Below the pieces are notes generated by a model. That model was not told the DNA's origin. It ran no database searches and saw only the letters and a program-made list of their open reading frames with translations. A stretch of DNA of 15,314 nt from positions 1-15,314 of the forward strand of contig JAUWVE010000015.1 in the NCBI GenBank assembly GCA_030617565.1. The letters are read 5' to 3'. Position 1 is the stretch's first letter; every line of letters begins with the position of its first letter. The position numbers and the translations under genes were made by a program. Positions 1-6,443 of the stretch are shown here, in pieces. Origin of the DNA: Gammaproteobacteria bacterium. Lineage in GTDB: Bacteria > Pseudomonadota > Gammaproteobacteria > BMS3Bbin11.

Positions 1-15
1 TGCTATAAACGCGCC
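1..15 (+). promoter_or_regulatory. Probable rpsB promoter, extended -10 with GC-rich discriminator
   Basis: The window opens with TGCTATAAACGCGCC. This reads as an extended -10 element (TG at 1-2, TATAAA at 4-9) followed by a GC-rich discriminator (10-15), which predicts transcription starting near 15-17. A GC-rich discriminator is typical of stringently controlled ribosomal promoters, and an extended -10 of this kind is, as I recall, known for rpsB in enterics. The -35 region lies outside the window. The resulting leader would be about 180 nt. Confidence 0.6.
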
Positions 16-19
16 TCTT

Positions 20-53
20 TTCAGGAGTTCTGATTCACCATGGACTGCCTGAA
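20..53 (+). promoter_or_regulatory. Leader hairpin 1 of the rpsB mRNA
   Basis: Bases 20-25 (TTCAGG) pair perfectly with 48-53 (CCTGAA). After one bulged G at 47, bases 26-30 pair with 42-46, including one U-G pair, leaving an 11-nt loop at 31-41. The stem contains the AGGAG at 23-27. It sits just after the predicted transcription start, so it would form early on the nascent leader. Its function is inferred only from its position. Confidence 0.45.
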
Positions 54-69
54 TTTTAAAAAAAACGCT

Positions 70-82
70 GTCATTTAATGAC
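70..82 (+). repeat. Short palindrome in the rpsB leader
   Basis: GTCATTTAATGAC is a perfect inverted repeat (70-75 against 77-82 around base 76). It could form a 4-5 bp hairpin between the two larger leader hairpins, or mark a protein-binding site. It is AT-rich and short, so chance is a fair explanation. Confidence 0.25.
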
Positions 83-122
83 TTAACTAAAATGATCGTG
101 GGAAAAATAGCAGGGCCCGGGT

Positions 123-151
123 GTTTGACGAATAAATCTTGTTTGTCAGAC
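123..151 (+). promoter_or_regulatory. Leader hairpin 2 of the rpsB mRNA, candidate S2-responsive element
   Basis: Bases 123-135 pair with 139-151 in 13 consecutive pairs (10 Watson-Crick, 3 G-U) around a minimal 3-nt loop; a slightly shorter stem with a larger loop is more realistic. It lies 43 nt before the rpsB ATG. The flanking GGGC at 113-116 and GCCC at 162-165 could close a longer structure. E. coli rpsB-tsf is known to be repressed by S2 acting on its leader, so this is a natural candidate for the same control. The link to S2 is inference. Confidence 0.5.
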
Positions 152-184
152 TGGCGTTGCAGCCCATGTGAATCAAACCCGAAC

Positions 185-188
185 GGAG
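185..188 (+). promoter_or_regulatory. Ribosome binding site that fixes the rpsB start
   Basis: GGAG lies 6 nt before the ATG at 195. It supports that start over the in-frame GTG at 168, which has no comparable site and would add nine residues not expected at the N-terminus of S2. Confidence 0.85.
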
Positions 189-194
189 AATTTT

Positions 195-1175
195 ATGTCT
201 AAGATTTCGCTTCGCGATATGCTGGAAGCCGGTGTTCATTTCGGCCACCGCACACGTTTCTGGTACCCCAAAATGCGCCCCTATATCTTTGGCGAGCGTA
301 ACCAGATCCATATCATTAATCTGGAAAAAACCCTGCCTCTGTTTGAGGAAGCCTGTAATTTTCTCGGCAAGATTGCGGCTAATGGCGGCAATGTAATGTT
401 TGTCGGCACCAAGCGCCAGGCAAGTAAAGTTATCCGCGAAGCAGCAATACGTTCAGCTTCCCCTTATGTCGATCACCGCTGGCTGGGCGGCATGCTGACT
501 AATTTCAAGACTGTACGTAATTCAATCAAGCGCCTGAAAGAGCTGGACGAGGAGTTTGAAAGTGGCCAGGCTGACAAGCTGATCAAGAAAGAACGTCTGC
601 GTATCGAACGTGAACGCACCAAGCTGGAGCGTTCCCTGTCCGGCATCAAGAATATGAATGGTCTGCCAGATGCACTATTCATTATCGATGTGAAATATGA
701 ATATATCGCTATAGCAGAAGCTAAAAAGCTTGGCATACCTGTGGTTGCTGTGGTTGATACCAACTGTAAGCCGGAAGGTATCGATTATGTTATTCCAGGC
801 AATGATGATGCGATTCGCTCAATTCGTCTCTATGCCGAGACGATTGCCGATGCCATTATTGAAGGACGCCATTCTGTTGCGACCGCTCCTGTGGCTGCAG
901 CGTCGGATGACTTTGTCGAAATGGATGAAGCCAGGGCTGAGGCACTGATAGAGAAAGTGAAATCAGACAGCGATGCAGTGGCCGAAGAAAAGAAAGCAGA
1001 TGCCAGCAAAGCTGATGCTGAAGAAGTTGCTGCTGATGCCGAACCTGCTGCAGAAAAAGAGCCGGCAGTTAAAAAAGCAGTCAAGAAAAAGGCTGTGAAA
1101 AAGAAAGCGGTGAAGAAAAAAGCGGTAAAAAAGAAGGCTGTCAAGAAAGCGGCAGCAAGCAAGAACGACGAGTAA
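195..1175 (+). CDS. rpsB: 30S ribosomal protein S2 with long lysine-rich tail
   Basis: This is ribosomal protein S2 of the small subunit, which holds S1 on the 30S particle and in E. coli represses its own operon. The protein starts MSKISLRDMLEAGVHFGH, a family hallmark, and carries VGTKRQA, HRWLGGMLTNFKT and the late PVVAVVDTNC block. The conserved fold ends near residue 226 (EGRH). At 326 aa it is about 85 residues longer than the 241 aa of E. coli. The excess is first acidic and alanine-rich (about 227-290). From residue 291 it becomes four exact AVKKK pentads flanked by AVKK units (1065-1148), ending in AAASKNDE. The ATG at 195 is chosen for its GGAG site and family fit. tsf follows after 109 bp, the usual partner. 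Identification is certain; the role of the tail is unknown. Confidence 0.98.
   Translation: MSKISLRDMLEAGVHFGHRTRFWYPKMRPYIFGERNQIHIINLEKTLPLFEEACNFLGKIAANGGNVMFVGTKRQASKVIREAAIRSASPYVDHRWLGGMLTNFKTVRNSIKRLKELDEEFESGQADKLIKKERLRIERERTKLERSLSGIKNMNGLPDALFIIDVKYEYIAIAEAKKLGIPVVAVVDTNCKPEGIDYVIPGNDDAIRSIRLYAETIADAIIEGRHSVATAPVAAASDDFVEMDEARAEALIEKVKSDSDAVAEEKKADASKADAEEVAADAEPAAEKEPAVKKAVKKKAVKKKAVKKKAVKKKAVKKAAASKNDE
1065..1148 (+). repeat. In-frame 15-bp tandem repeat coding AVKKK in rpsB
   Basis: Four exact AVKKK units at 1077-1136 are preceded by AVKK (1065-1076) and followed by AVKK (1137-1148). Codons differ between copies: Ala is GCA, GCT or GCG, Val is GTC, GTG or GTA, and the AAA/AAG order varies. 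The protein repeat is therefore exact while the DNA repeat is degenerate. This suggests an old repeat kept at protein level rather than a recent slippage product. Confidence 0.9.
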
Positions 1176-1203
1176 GGCAGGTACGGCTGCAGGGCTTTAT
1201 CAC

Positions 1204-1245
1204 ATTGCGGCGATACCGGGTTTAATTAGCGGACGTCGCCACAAT
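1204..1245 (+). other. Hairpin in the rpsB-tsf spacer, possible attenuator or processing site
   Basis: The 109-bp spacer holds an interrupted inverted repeat. ATTG (1204-1207) pairs with CAAT (1242-1245), GGCGA (1209-1213) with TCGCC (1236-1240), and CCG (1216-1218) with CGG (1230-1232), leaving an 11-nt loop. No T-run follows, so it is not a standard intrinsic terminator. It could adjust the S2 to EF-Ts ratio by partial termination or RNA processing; that is inference. Confidence 0.4.
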
Positions 1246-1284
1246 ATCTTACAGATTTAATTGAACAAATAGAGGGTTTTCGAG

Positions 1285-2169
1285 ATGGCTGTTACTGCAT
1301 CTATGGTTAAGGAACTGCGGGAACGCACCAGCGCAGGAATGATGGAATGTAAAAAAGCACTGACTGAAACAGACGGTGACATGGATGCAGCTGTGCAATT
1401 GCTGCGTACCAGCGGGGCGGCAAAGGCTGACAAGAAGGCCGGTCGTGTCGCAGCGGAGGGCGTGGTAAGCATTTATATCAGTGATGACAATAAGTTAGGT
1501 GTTATTATTGAGGTTAATTCTGAAACAGATTTTGTTGCTAAAGGTGATGATTTCCAGGGTTTTGCCGCTGAAATTGCGGCACTCGTGGCCGACAGCAACC
1601 CAGCAGATATTGATGCATTGAATGCAGCAGAGCTGCCATCCGGTGAAACAGTTGATAGTACCCGCCGTACTTTGATTGCAAAGTTAGGTGAGAATATTAC
1701 CGTGCGCCGCTTTGAAAGAATCGCTGCAGAAGGCGATGCGGTGATCAGTAGTTATCAGCATGGCCTGAAAATTGGCGTGCTGGTAAGCAGTACCGGCGGC
1801 AATGAAAACCTGGGCAAGGATATTGCTATGCATATCGCAGCAATGAAGCCGCTTTGCATAAGCCCTGATGAAGTCCCTGCTGATGCAGTGGAGAAAGAGA
1901 AGGAAGTTTTCACTGCCCAGGCTGCTGAAAGTGGCAAGCCACCAGAGATTATTGAAAAAATGATCACCGGCCGTATTAATAAATTTCTCAATGAGGTGGC
2001 TTTGCAAGGCCAGCCCTTTGTAAAGGATCCAGCAACGACTGTCGGAAAGTTGCTGAAATCTGAAAATGCTACTGTCAGCCGGTTTTCACGTATTGAAGTG
2101 GGTGAAGGCATAGAGAAAAAGGTCGAAGACTTTGCTGCAGAAGTTGCTGCACAGGTAAAAGGGGCCTAA
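1285..2169 (+). CDS. tsf: Translation elongation factor Ts
   Basis: EF-Ts is the cytoplasmic guanine nucleotide exchange factor that releases GDP from EF-Tu. The 294-aa product is close to the 283 aa of E. coli. The N-terminal UBA-like domain (about 1-55) has the family pattern KELRERTSAGMMECKKAL. The core motif ETDFVAK follows, with T81, D82 and F83 matching the residues that intrude into the EF-Tu nucleotide site. The C-terminal dimerisation part ends FAAEVAAQVKGA, as in enteric homologues. AGAGGG at 1271-1276 lies 8 nt before the ATG. It is co-transcribed with rpsB, with the spacer hairpin between them, and is followed after 7 bp by pyrH. Confidence 0.98.
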   Translation: MAVTASMVKELRERTSAGMMECKKALTETDGDMDAAVQLLRTSGAAKADKKAGRVAAEGVVSIYISDDNKLGVIIEVNSETDFVAKGDDFQGFAAEIAALVADSNPADIDALNAAELPSGETVDSTRRTLIAKLGENITVRRFERIAAEGDAVISSYQHGLKIGVLVSSTGGNENLGKDIAMHIAAMKPLCISPDEVPADAVEKEKEVFTAQAAESGKPPEIIEKMITGRINKFLNEVALQGQPFVKDPATTVGKLLKSENATVSRFSRIEVGEGIEKKVEDFAAEVAAQVKGA

Positions 2170-2176
2170 GCTGCGG

Positions 2177-2890
2177 ATGAGCGGTATCCGCCGCATCCTG
2201 CTAAAGCTCAGTGGTGAGGCCCTGATGGGCGAGCAGGACTTTGGCATTAGTCAGGATATGCTTGAGTATGTCAGTGCTGAGATAAAAACAGCCATACAGC
2301 GGAATACTCAAATAGGACTTGTGGTTGGCGGCGGGAATATTTTTCGCGGTGTCTCCGGTGCTGCACAGAGTATGGGCAGGGTGCCTGCAGATCAGATGGG
2401 TATGCTGGCAACAGTGATGAATGCCATCGCTGTTGCTGAAAACCTCAATCGCAACAATATTCCTGCAAAAGTCCTTTCTGCCATTCAGGTAGGAACATTT
2501 ACTGAAACCTTCAGCCGTAGCCTGGCACTTGAATATCTCGAAGCCGGTATAGTGGTAGTTTTTGCAGCAGGTACCGGTAATCCCTATTTTACGACGGATA
2601 CTGCCGCCAGCCTGCGAGCTGTCGAAATAAACGCGGATTTGCTGCTGAAAGCTACACAGGTTGACGGTGTTTACGATGCAGACCCGAAGAGCAATGCGGA
2701 TGCGAAGAAATTCCAGCAGCTTGGTTTCGATGAAGTGCTCCAGCGTCAGCTGGGTGTAATGGATCTTACTGCGATTACACTTTGTATGGAGAACGACTTG
2801 CCATTGCGAGTTTATGCAATGCGTTCTGCTGGTGCACTTGCTAGAATACTGGATGGTCAGCCGGAAGGCACCCTGGTGACGAATCAATAG
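2177..2890 (+). CDS. pyrH: Uridylate kinase (UMP kinase)
   Basis: This cytoplasmic hexameric enzyme converts UMP and ATP to UDP and ADP, the step leading to UTP, CTP and UDP-sugars; the family is activated by GTP and inhibited by UTP. It belongs to the amino acid kinase fold. Visible motifs are KLSGEALMG (10-18), VVGGGNIFRG (49-58), D72 in the QMGMLATVMN block, GTGNPYFTTDTAA (132-144) and the late KATQVDGVYDADP segment. The length of 237 aa matches the family (E. coli 241). The start is 7 bp after the tsf stop. No good Shine-Dalgarno sequence sits at normal distance (GGGG at 2161-2164 is too far), so translation may depend on ribosomes leaving tsf. Confidence 0.97.
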   Translation: MSGIRRILLKLSGEALMGEQDFGISQDMLEYVSAEIKTAIQRNTQIGLVVGGGNIFRGVSGAAQSMGRVPADQMGMLATVMNAIAVAENLNRNNIPAKVLSAIQVGTFTETFSRSLALEYLEAGIVVVFAAGTGNPYFTTDTAASLRAVEINADLLLKATQVDGVYDADPKSNADAKKFQQLGFDEVLQRQLGVMDLTAITLCMENDLPLRVYAMRSAGALARILDGQPEGTLVTNQ

Positions 2891-2901
2891 CGATTCAGTC
2901 A
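2877..2901 (+). other. Hairpin spanning the pyrH stop codon
   Basis: TGACGAATC (2877-2885) pairs with GATTC (2892-2896) and GTCA (2898-2901) around one bulged A at 2897. This gives nine base pairs with a 6-nt loop that contains the TAG stop. The downstream sequence is A-rich, not T-rich, so it is not an intrinsic terminator on this strand. It may be an RNA processing or stability element ahead of frr, or chance. Confidence 0.3.
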
Positions 2902-2942
2902 AACCTGATAGATAAAATAATACTGGCACAAGGGAAAATAGA

Positions 2943-3500
2943 ATGATTAATGAAATCCTTGATGATGCAAAAAAGCGCATGGGCAAGAGTGTCGATGCAC
3001 TTAAAGGAGAGCTGTCCCGTTTACGAACAGGCAGGGCCAATACTGCTTTACTGGATAATATAAAAGTTGCTTATTACGGAAATCCAACGCCGTTAAGCCA
3101 GGTGGCAAATGTTACTGTAGCGGATTCCCGCACACTCGGTGTACAGCCCTGGGAAAAAGGTATGGTACAGGCCATAGAAAAGGCCATACTCGAGTCTGAT
3201 CTGGGCCTTAATCCAATGTCTGCCGGCGATATTATACGTATTCCTATCCCCCCCCTGACGCAGGAACGCAGGCTGGATCTGGTGAAGCTGGTCAAAAGTG
3301 AAGGCGAGGGCGGCAAAGTCGCTGTCAGAAATATCCGACGTGATGCCATTTCACATATCAAGGAATTACTGAAAGAGAAGGAAATTTCTCAAGATGATGA
3401 GCATCGTGCCGAGGATCTGGTACAGAAAGCAACAGATTCCAGCGTTGCCAGCATCGATAGCCTGCTGAAGGAAAAAGAAGAAGAACTAATGGAGATTTAG
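2943..3500 (+). CDS. frr: Ribosome recycling factor
   Basis: RRF works with EF-G to split the post-termination ribosome. The 185-aa length equals that of E. coli. Domain I helices and the hinge are recognisable from LRTGRAN (about 27-33), DNIKVAYYGNPTPLSQ, TVADSRTL and DLGLNPMSAG. The strongly conserved arginine cluster VAVRNIRRDA is followed by the long C-terminal helix with KEISQDDEHRAEDLVQK. AGGG at 2931-2934 lies 8 nt before the ATG. The gene is separated from pyrH by 52 bp and from uppS by 94 bp, the largest gap after rpsB-tsf. A run of eight C at 3248-3255 lies inside the gene, with the frame intact across it. Confidence 0.98.
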   Translation: MINEILDDAKKRMGKSVDALKGELSRLRTGRANTALLDNIKVAYYGNPTPLSQVANVTVADSRTLGVQPWEKGMVQAIEKAILESDLGLNPMSAGDIIRIPIPPLTQERRLDLVKLVKSEGEGGKVAVRNIRRDAISHIKELLKEKEISQDDEHRAEDLVQKATDSSVASIDSLLKEKEEELMEI

Positions 3501-3594
3501 ATCGCCTGGTTGCTTTGTTTGTTAATCCTTTAAGTATCTTACCGGCTGGGCTAAACTGTCAGCTTTCCCTTTCCAGCATTCCTGATTTGGAATA

Positions 3595-4359
3595 ATGTCC
3601 CCTGCTGAAAATACAAAAACACCCTGTCAGAAGAACCCTGAACCCGGTACTCCCAGGCATATTGCTGTCATAATGGATGGTAATGGCCGCTGGGCGAAAA
3701 GCAGGGGGCAGCCTCGCATAATGGGGCATCGCAAAGGGGCAGAGGCGGTGCGGCGAATCATCCGTCTGTGTGGTAACAAAGGGGTAGAACATCTGACATT
3801 GTTTGCCTTCAGCAGTGAAAACTGGCAAAGACCGCCGCGAGAAGTAAAGTTGTTGATGGAGCTTTTCATCTCAGTGCTGGAAAAGGACATTGATGTGCTG
3901 GTAGAGAATGGTGTGCGTTTGCGTATCATTGGCGATCTGGATCGTTTCGGCAAGCGAATCGGTAAGCTGATCAAAAAGGCAGAAATGCGCACAGCATGCA
4001 ATGACTGCATGCAGTTGACGATTGCCGCTAATTACGGTGGCCGCTGGGATATCACGCAGGCTTGCAGACAACTGGCGGTTAAATCCTGCCGGGGTGAAAT
4101 AGACCCGGATAATATTGATGAAGAGCTGATTTCCAGCCACCTGGTCAGCAATGGAATTCCTGATCCAGATCTGTTTATTCGCACCGGTGGTGAAAAACGA
4201 ATTAGTAATTTTCTGATCTGGCAACTGGCCTATTGCGAGTTATATTTCACCGATGTGCTGTGGCCTGATTTTTCAAAAGAGAATTTCTCTGCTGCCCTGC
4301 AATGGTTTGCCAGTCGGGAACGTCGATTCGGCAAAACCAGTGAGCAAGTCAGTGCTTAA
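3595..4359 (+). CDS. uppS: Undecaprenyl diphosphate synthase (cis-prenyltransferase)
   Basis: This enzyme adds isopentenyl-PP units in cis to farnesyl-PP, giving the C55 lipid carrier for peptidoglycan and O-antigen. The 254-aa product has the signature HIAVIMDGNGRWAK with catalytic D28. It continues with FSSENWQRPPREV, ANYGGRWDIT and the C-terminal IRTGGEKRISNF, where R196 and R202 bind diphosphate, then CELYFTDVLWPDF, whose Glu is a Mg ligand in the family. The ATG at 3595 gives the usual short N-terminal extension before HIAVIMDG. Its ribosome site is weak (TTGGA only about 3 nt away). The 3' end overlaps the proposed cdsA start by 8 bp. dxr, two genes on, serves the same isoprenoid pathway. 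Confidence 0.97.
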   Translation: MSPAENTKTPCQKNPEPGTPRHIAVIMDGNGRWAKSRGQPRIMGHRKGAEAVRRIIRLCGNKGVEHLTLFAFSSENWQRPPREVKLLMELFISVLEKDIDVLVENGVRLRIIGDLDRFGKRIGKLIKKAEMRTACNDCMQLTIAANYGGRWDITQACRQLAVKSCRGEIDPDNIDEELISSHLVSNGIPDPDLFIRTGGEKRISNFLIWQLAYCELYFTDVLWPDFSKENFSAALQWFASRERRFGKTSEQVSA

Positions 4360-5197
4360 GCAACGCTTATTGACCGTAGCTGTCCTGATGCCGATCTTTC
4401 TTGCGGCATTATTTCTAATGGATGCGCTGAGTTTTGTACTTTTTCTTCTTGTCATTCTAGTCCTCAGTCTCTATGAATGGGCAAATTTAAGTACGATCAA
4501 AGCTTCTCTCACCAGGGTGGTGTATATAGCCGCAGGTGTGGTGATTGTGGCGGCGGTTCAATACTTCGGGCTGGCAGGAAGGGAGCTATTTATATTTGTC
4601 TTCGCAATGTGGCTGGTGGTGATAGTCCGACTGTTTCGCTTTGGAAATCAGAAAAATGAGCAGCAAAGTCCTTCTGGAAATGGCACACTGGCATGGCTGG
4701 ACGGTTATTTTGTATTGCTTCCGACAATACTCGGACTACAGATACTCAAGACACAGGATGCAGCTGCACCTCAACTATTGCTGGTTTTTTTCTTTATCAT
4801 CTGGTCTGCAGATACAGGTGCCTATCTGGCGGGCCGCAGCCTTGGAAAACATAAATTGGCTCCACGAATCAGTCCGGGCAAAACAATAGAAGGACTCATT
4901 GGCGGACTTGTCGGGGCCTTAACAATCGCTGCCTTAGTGGGTGTGCTGGTTTGGGACTTGTCGGCAGGGAGATTAATCTTCTGGCTACTAGCGGCTGTCT
5001 TTATCACTCTGCTTTCAGTGGCAGGTGATTTATTTGAGAGTATTTACAAACGCCGGGCAGGGGTTAAGGATTCAGGTAAGCTGCTGCCGGGACACGGCGG
5101 TGTACTGGATCGTATCGACAGTGCCTGTGCCGCTTTACCGCCATACATGCTGGTGCTTTATCAGTTTGACTTTCTTGCTCCGGGCATTCTTGCATAA
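4352..5197 (+). CDS. cdsA: Phosphatidate cytidylyltransferase (CDP-diglyceride synthase)
   Basis: This inner-membrane enzyme makes CDP-diacylglycerol from phosphatidate and CTP, the branch point to all phospholipids. It is strongly hydrophobic, with about eight membrane segments from residue 6 on. The C-terminal CDS signature is complete: AGDLFESIYKRRAGVKDSGK, then LPGHGGVLDRIDS. The frame is open from 4253, but the start is placed at the GTG at 4352. That gives MLKQRLLTVAVLMPIFLAAL, matching the N-terminus expected from E. coli (MLKYRL), a length of 281 aa (E. coli 285), and TGAG at 4341-4344 as a ribosome site. GTG at 4340 is an alternative adding four residues. The start overlaps the uppS end by 8 bp, and the stop shares one base with the dxr ATG (TAATG). 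Confidence 0.93.
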   Translation: MLKQRLLTVAVLMPIFLAALFLMDALSFVLFLLVILVLSLYEWANLSTIKASLTRVVYIAAGVVIVAAVQYFGLAGRELFIFVFAMWLVVIVRLFRFGNQKNEQQSPSGNGTLAWLDGYFVLLPTILGLQILKTQDAAAPQLLLVFFFIIWSADTGAYLAGRSLGKHKLAPRISPGKTIEGLIGGLVGALTIAALVGVLVWDLSAGRLIFWLLAAVFITLLSVAGDLFESIYKRRAGVKDSGKLLPGHGGVLDRIDSACAALPPYMLVLYQFDFLAPGILA

Positions 5198-6405
5198 TGA
5201 AGCAGCAGGGCATTTGTATACTTGGCTCTACCGGTACCATCGGTATAAATACGCTTGATGTGATCAGGCGTCACCCTCAGCGATTCAAAGTCATCGCACT
5301 GACAGCCAACCGGCAGATCAAGCGTATGCTTCAGCAATGTGAGGAATGGCAGCCGGAAATTGTCGTGATGTCTGACGAAGGGGCAGCTGCAGAACTCAGG
5401 CTGCTGCTGGATCAAAAAGGCTGCCTTACAAAAGTAATGGCGGGGAAGTCAGAGCTTACCGAGGTGGTGCAGCGGAAGGAAGTAGATGTGGTAATGGCCG
5501 GTATAGTCGGTGCAGTAGGGCTATTGCCGACACTGGCTGCCGTCAAAGCGGGAAAACGGGTCCTGATTGCAAACAAGGAGCCGCTTGTGATGCTGGGGCA
5601 GGTCTTTATCGAGGAAGCGAAACGTTCCGGCTCTGTTTTGTTGCCAATTGACAGTGAGCATAATGCTATTTTTCAGTGTTTGCCGGCTTCCGTTCAGCAG
5701 GCAACTGCCACACCGGTCGAGCATGAGCTGTCAGACTACGGGGTTCGCAGACTCTTGCTCACCGGCTCAGGCGGGCCTTTTCTCAATAGGGAGCTGGCTG
5801 ATTTTGGCTCAATTACACCGGACCAGGCCTGTACGCATCCCAACTGGGTAATGGGTCGCAAAATATCAGTAGATTCTGCCACCATGATGAACAAGGGGCT
5901 TGAATTGATAGAAGCCTGTGCACTTTTTTCTACTGACCCTGGGCAGATCCACATCGTGGTCCATCCACAAAGCGTTATCCATTCGATGGTTGAATATGCC
6001 GACGGATCTCTTCTCGCACAGTTAGGTAATCCAGACATGCGCACACCGATTGCACATGCTCTTGCATGGCCCGAACGTATTGAAGCAGGCGTAGAAAGGC
6101 TTGATCTCCTGCAAATGGCTGCCTTGGAATTTCAGGCACCGGATATGCTAAAATTTCCTGCTTTATCATTGGCACGAACCGCAGCTGAGACTGGCGGCAC
6201 GCTGCCGGCAATATTAAATGCCGGAAATGAGATTGCTGTGCAGGCATTTCTCGATGGTGAAATACGTTTTGACCAGATTATTCAGCTGGTAGAAGAGACC
6301 ATGGAAGCGGTTGACCATGAACCGGACCAGGTATTGGAAAATGTACTTGCTGCAGATCAGCTGGCACGAGATTTTGCCGTGAATCGTCTTACTGCGATGT
6401 CATAG
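5197..6405 (+). CDS. dxr: 1-deoxy-D-xylulose 5-phosphate reductoisomerase
   Basis: DXR is the first committed enzyme of the MEP isoprenoid pathway, making 2-C-methyl-D-erythritol 4-phosphate with NADPH; it is the fosmidomycin target. At 402 aa it matches the family (E. coli 398). The Rossmann motif GSTGTIG is at 10-16, and ANKEPLVMLG follows in mid domain. Metal ligands are D152 and E154 in LPIDSEHNAIFQCLP and E236 in MMNKGLELIEA. The substrate-binding segments GSGGPF and HPNWVMGRKISVDSATM are intact, as is VHPQSVIHSMVEY. The ATG overlaps the cdsA stop as TAATG and has no clear Shine-Dalgarno, which points to translational coupling. It supplies precursors used by uppS upstream. Confidence 0.98.
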   Translation: MKQQGICILGSTGTIGINTLDVIRRHPQRFKVIALTANRQIKRMLQQCEEWQPEIVVMSDEGAAAELRLLLDQKGCLTKVMAGKSELTEVVQRKEVDVVMAGIVGAVGLLPTLAAVKAGKRVLIANKEPLVMLGQVFIEEAKRSGSVLLPIDSEHNAIFQCLPASVQQATATPVEHELSDYGVRRLLLTGSGGPFLNRELADFGSITPDQACTHPNWVMGRKISVDSATMMNKGLELIEACALFSTDPGQIHIVVHPQSVIHSMVEYADGSLLAQLGNPDMRTPIAHALAWPERIEAGVERLDLLQMAALEFQAPDMLKFPALSLARTAAETGGTLPAILNAGNEIAVQAFLDGEIRFDQIIQLVEETMEAVDHEPDQVLENVLAADQLARDFAVNRLTAMS

Positions 6406-6428
6406 ATGGCGCATGAGACTAAAAATAA

Positions 6429-6434
6429 TATAAT
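6429..6434 (+). promoter_or_regulatory. Consensus -10 just ahead of rseP
   Basis: A perfect TATAAT lies in the AT-rich 38-bp dxr-rseP gap. A start seven bases downstream would fall at about 6441, only 3 nt before the rseP ATG. No good -35 is visible at 16-18 bp spacing and there is no upstream TG, so activity is uncertain. Confidence 0.3.
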
Positions 6435-6443
6435 TATATCAAT

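Noticed and set aside
88..93. TAAAAT as a second rpsB -10
   Set aside because: No acceptable -35 at 16-18 bp. The extended -10 at 1-9 with its GC-rich discriminator is much better.
168..194. In-frame GTG upstream of rpsB as start
   Set aside because: It has no ribosome site and adds residues not expected in S2; ATG at 195 has GGAG at 6 nt and the family N-terminus.
830..1162. Antisense Phe/Thr/Ala-rich open frame over the rpsB tail
   Set aside because: It is the mirror of the lysine-rich repeat (AAA/AAG read as TTT/CTT) and has no independent support.
2913..2918. TAAAAT as a promoter -10 for frr
   Set aside because: No matching -35 at usual spacing in the short pyrH-frr gap.
2201..3040. 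Long antisense open frame over pyrH and the frr start
   Set aside because: The predicted protein is unlike any family I know and has Cys/His/Ser-rich composition typical of a shadow frame. The sense strand is fully explained by pyrH and frr.
3248..3255. Run of eight C in frr as a possible phase-variation tract
   Set aside because: It codes the conserved Ile-Pro-Pro stretch, the frame is intact, and frr is essential, so switching is implausible. It may be a spot for sequencing error.
3501..3594. Regulatory element in the 94-bp frr-uppS gap
   Set aside because: Only weak promoter-like and inverted-repeat matches were seen, none better than chance.
3994..4012. Perfect 7-bp inverted repeat with 5-nt loop in uppS
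   Set aside because: Same chance argument; it is inside coding sequence with no other signal.
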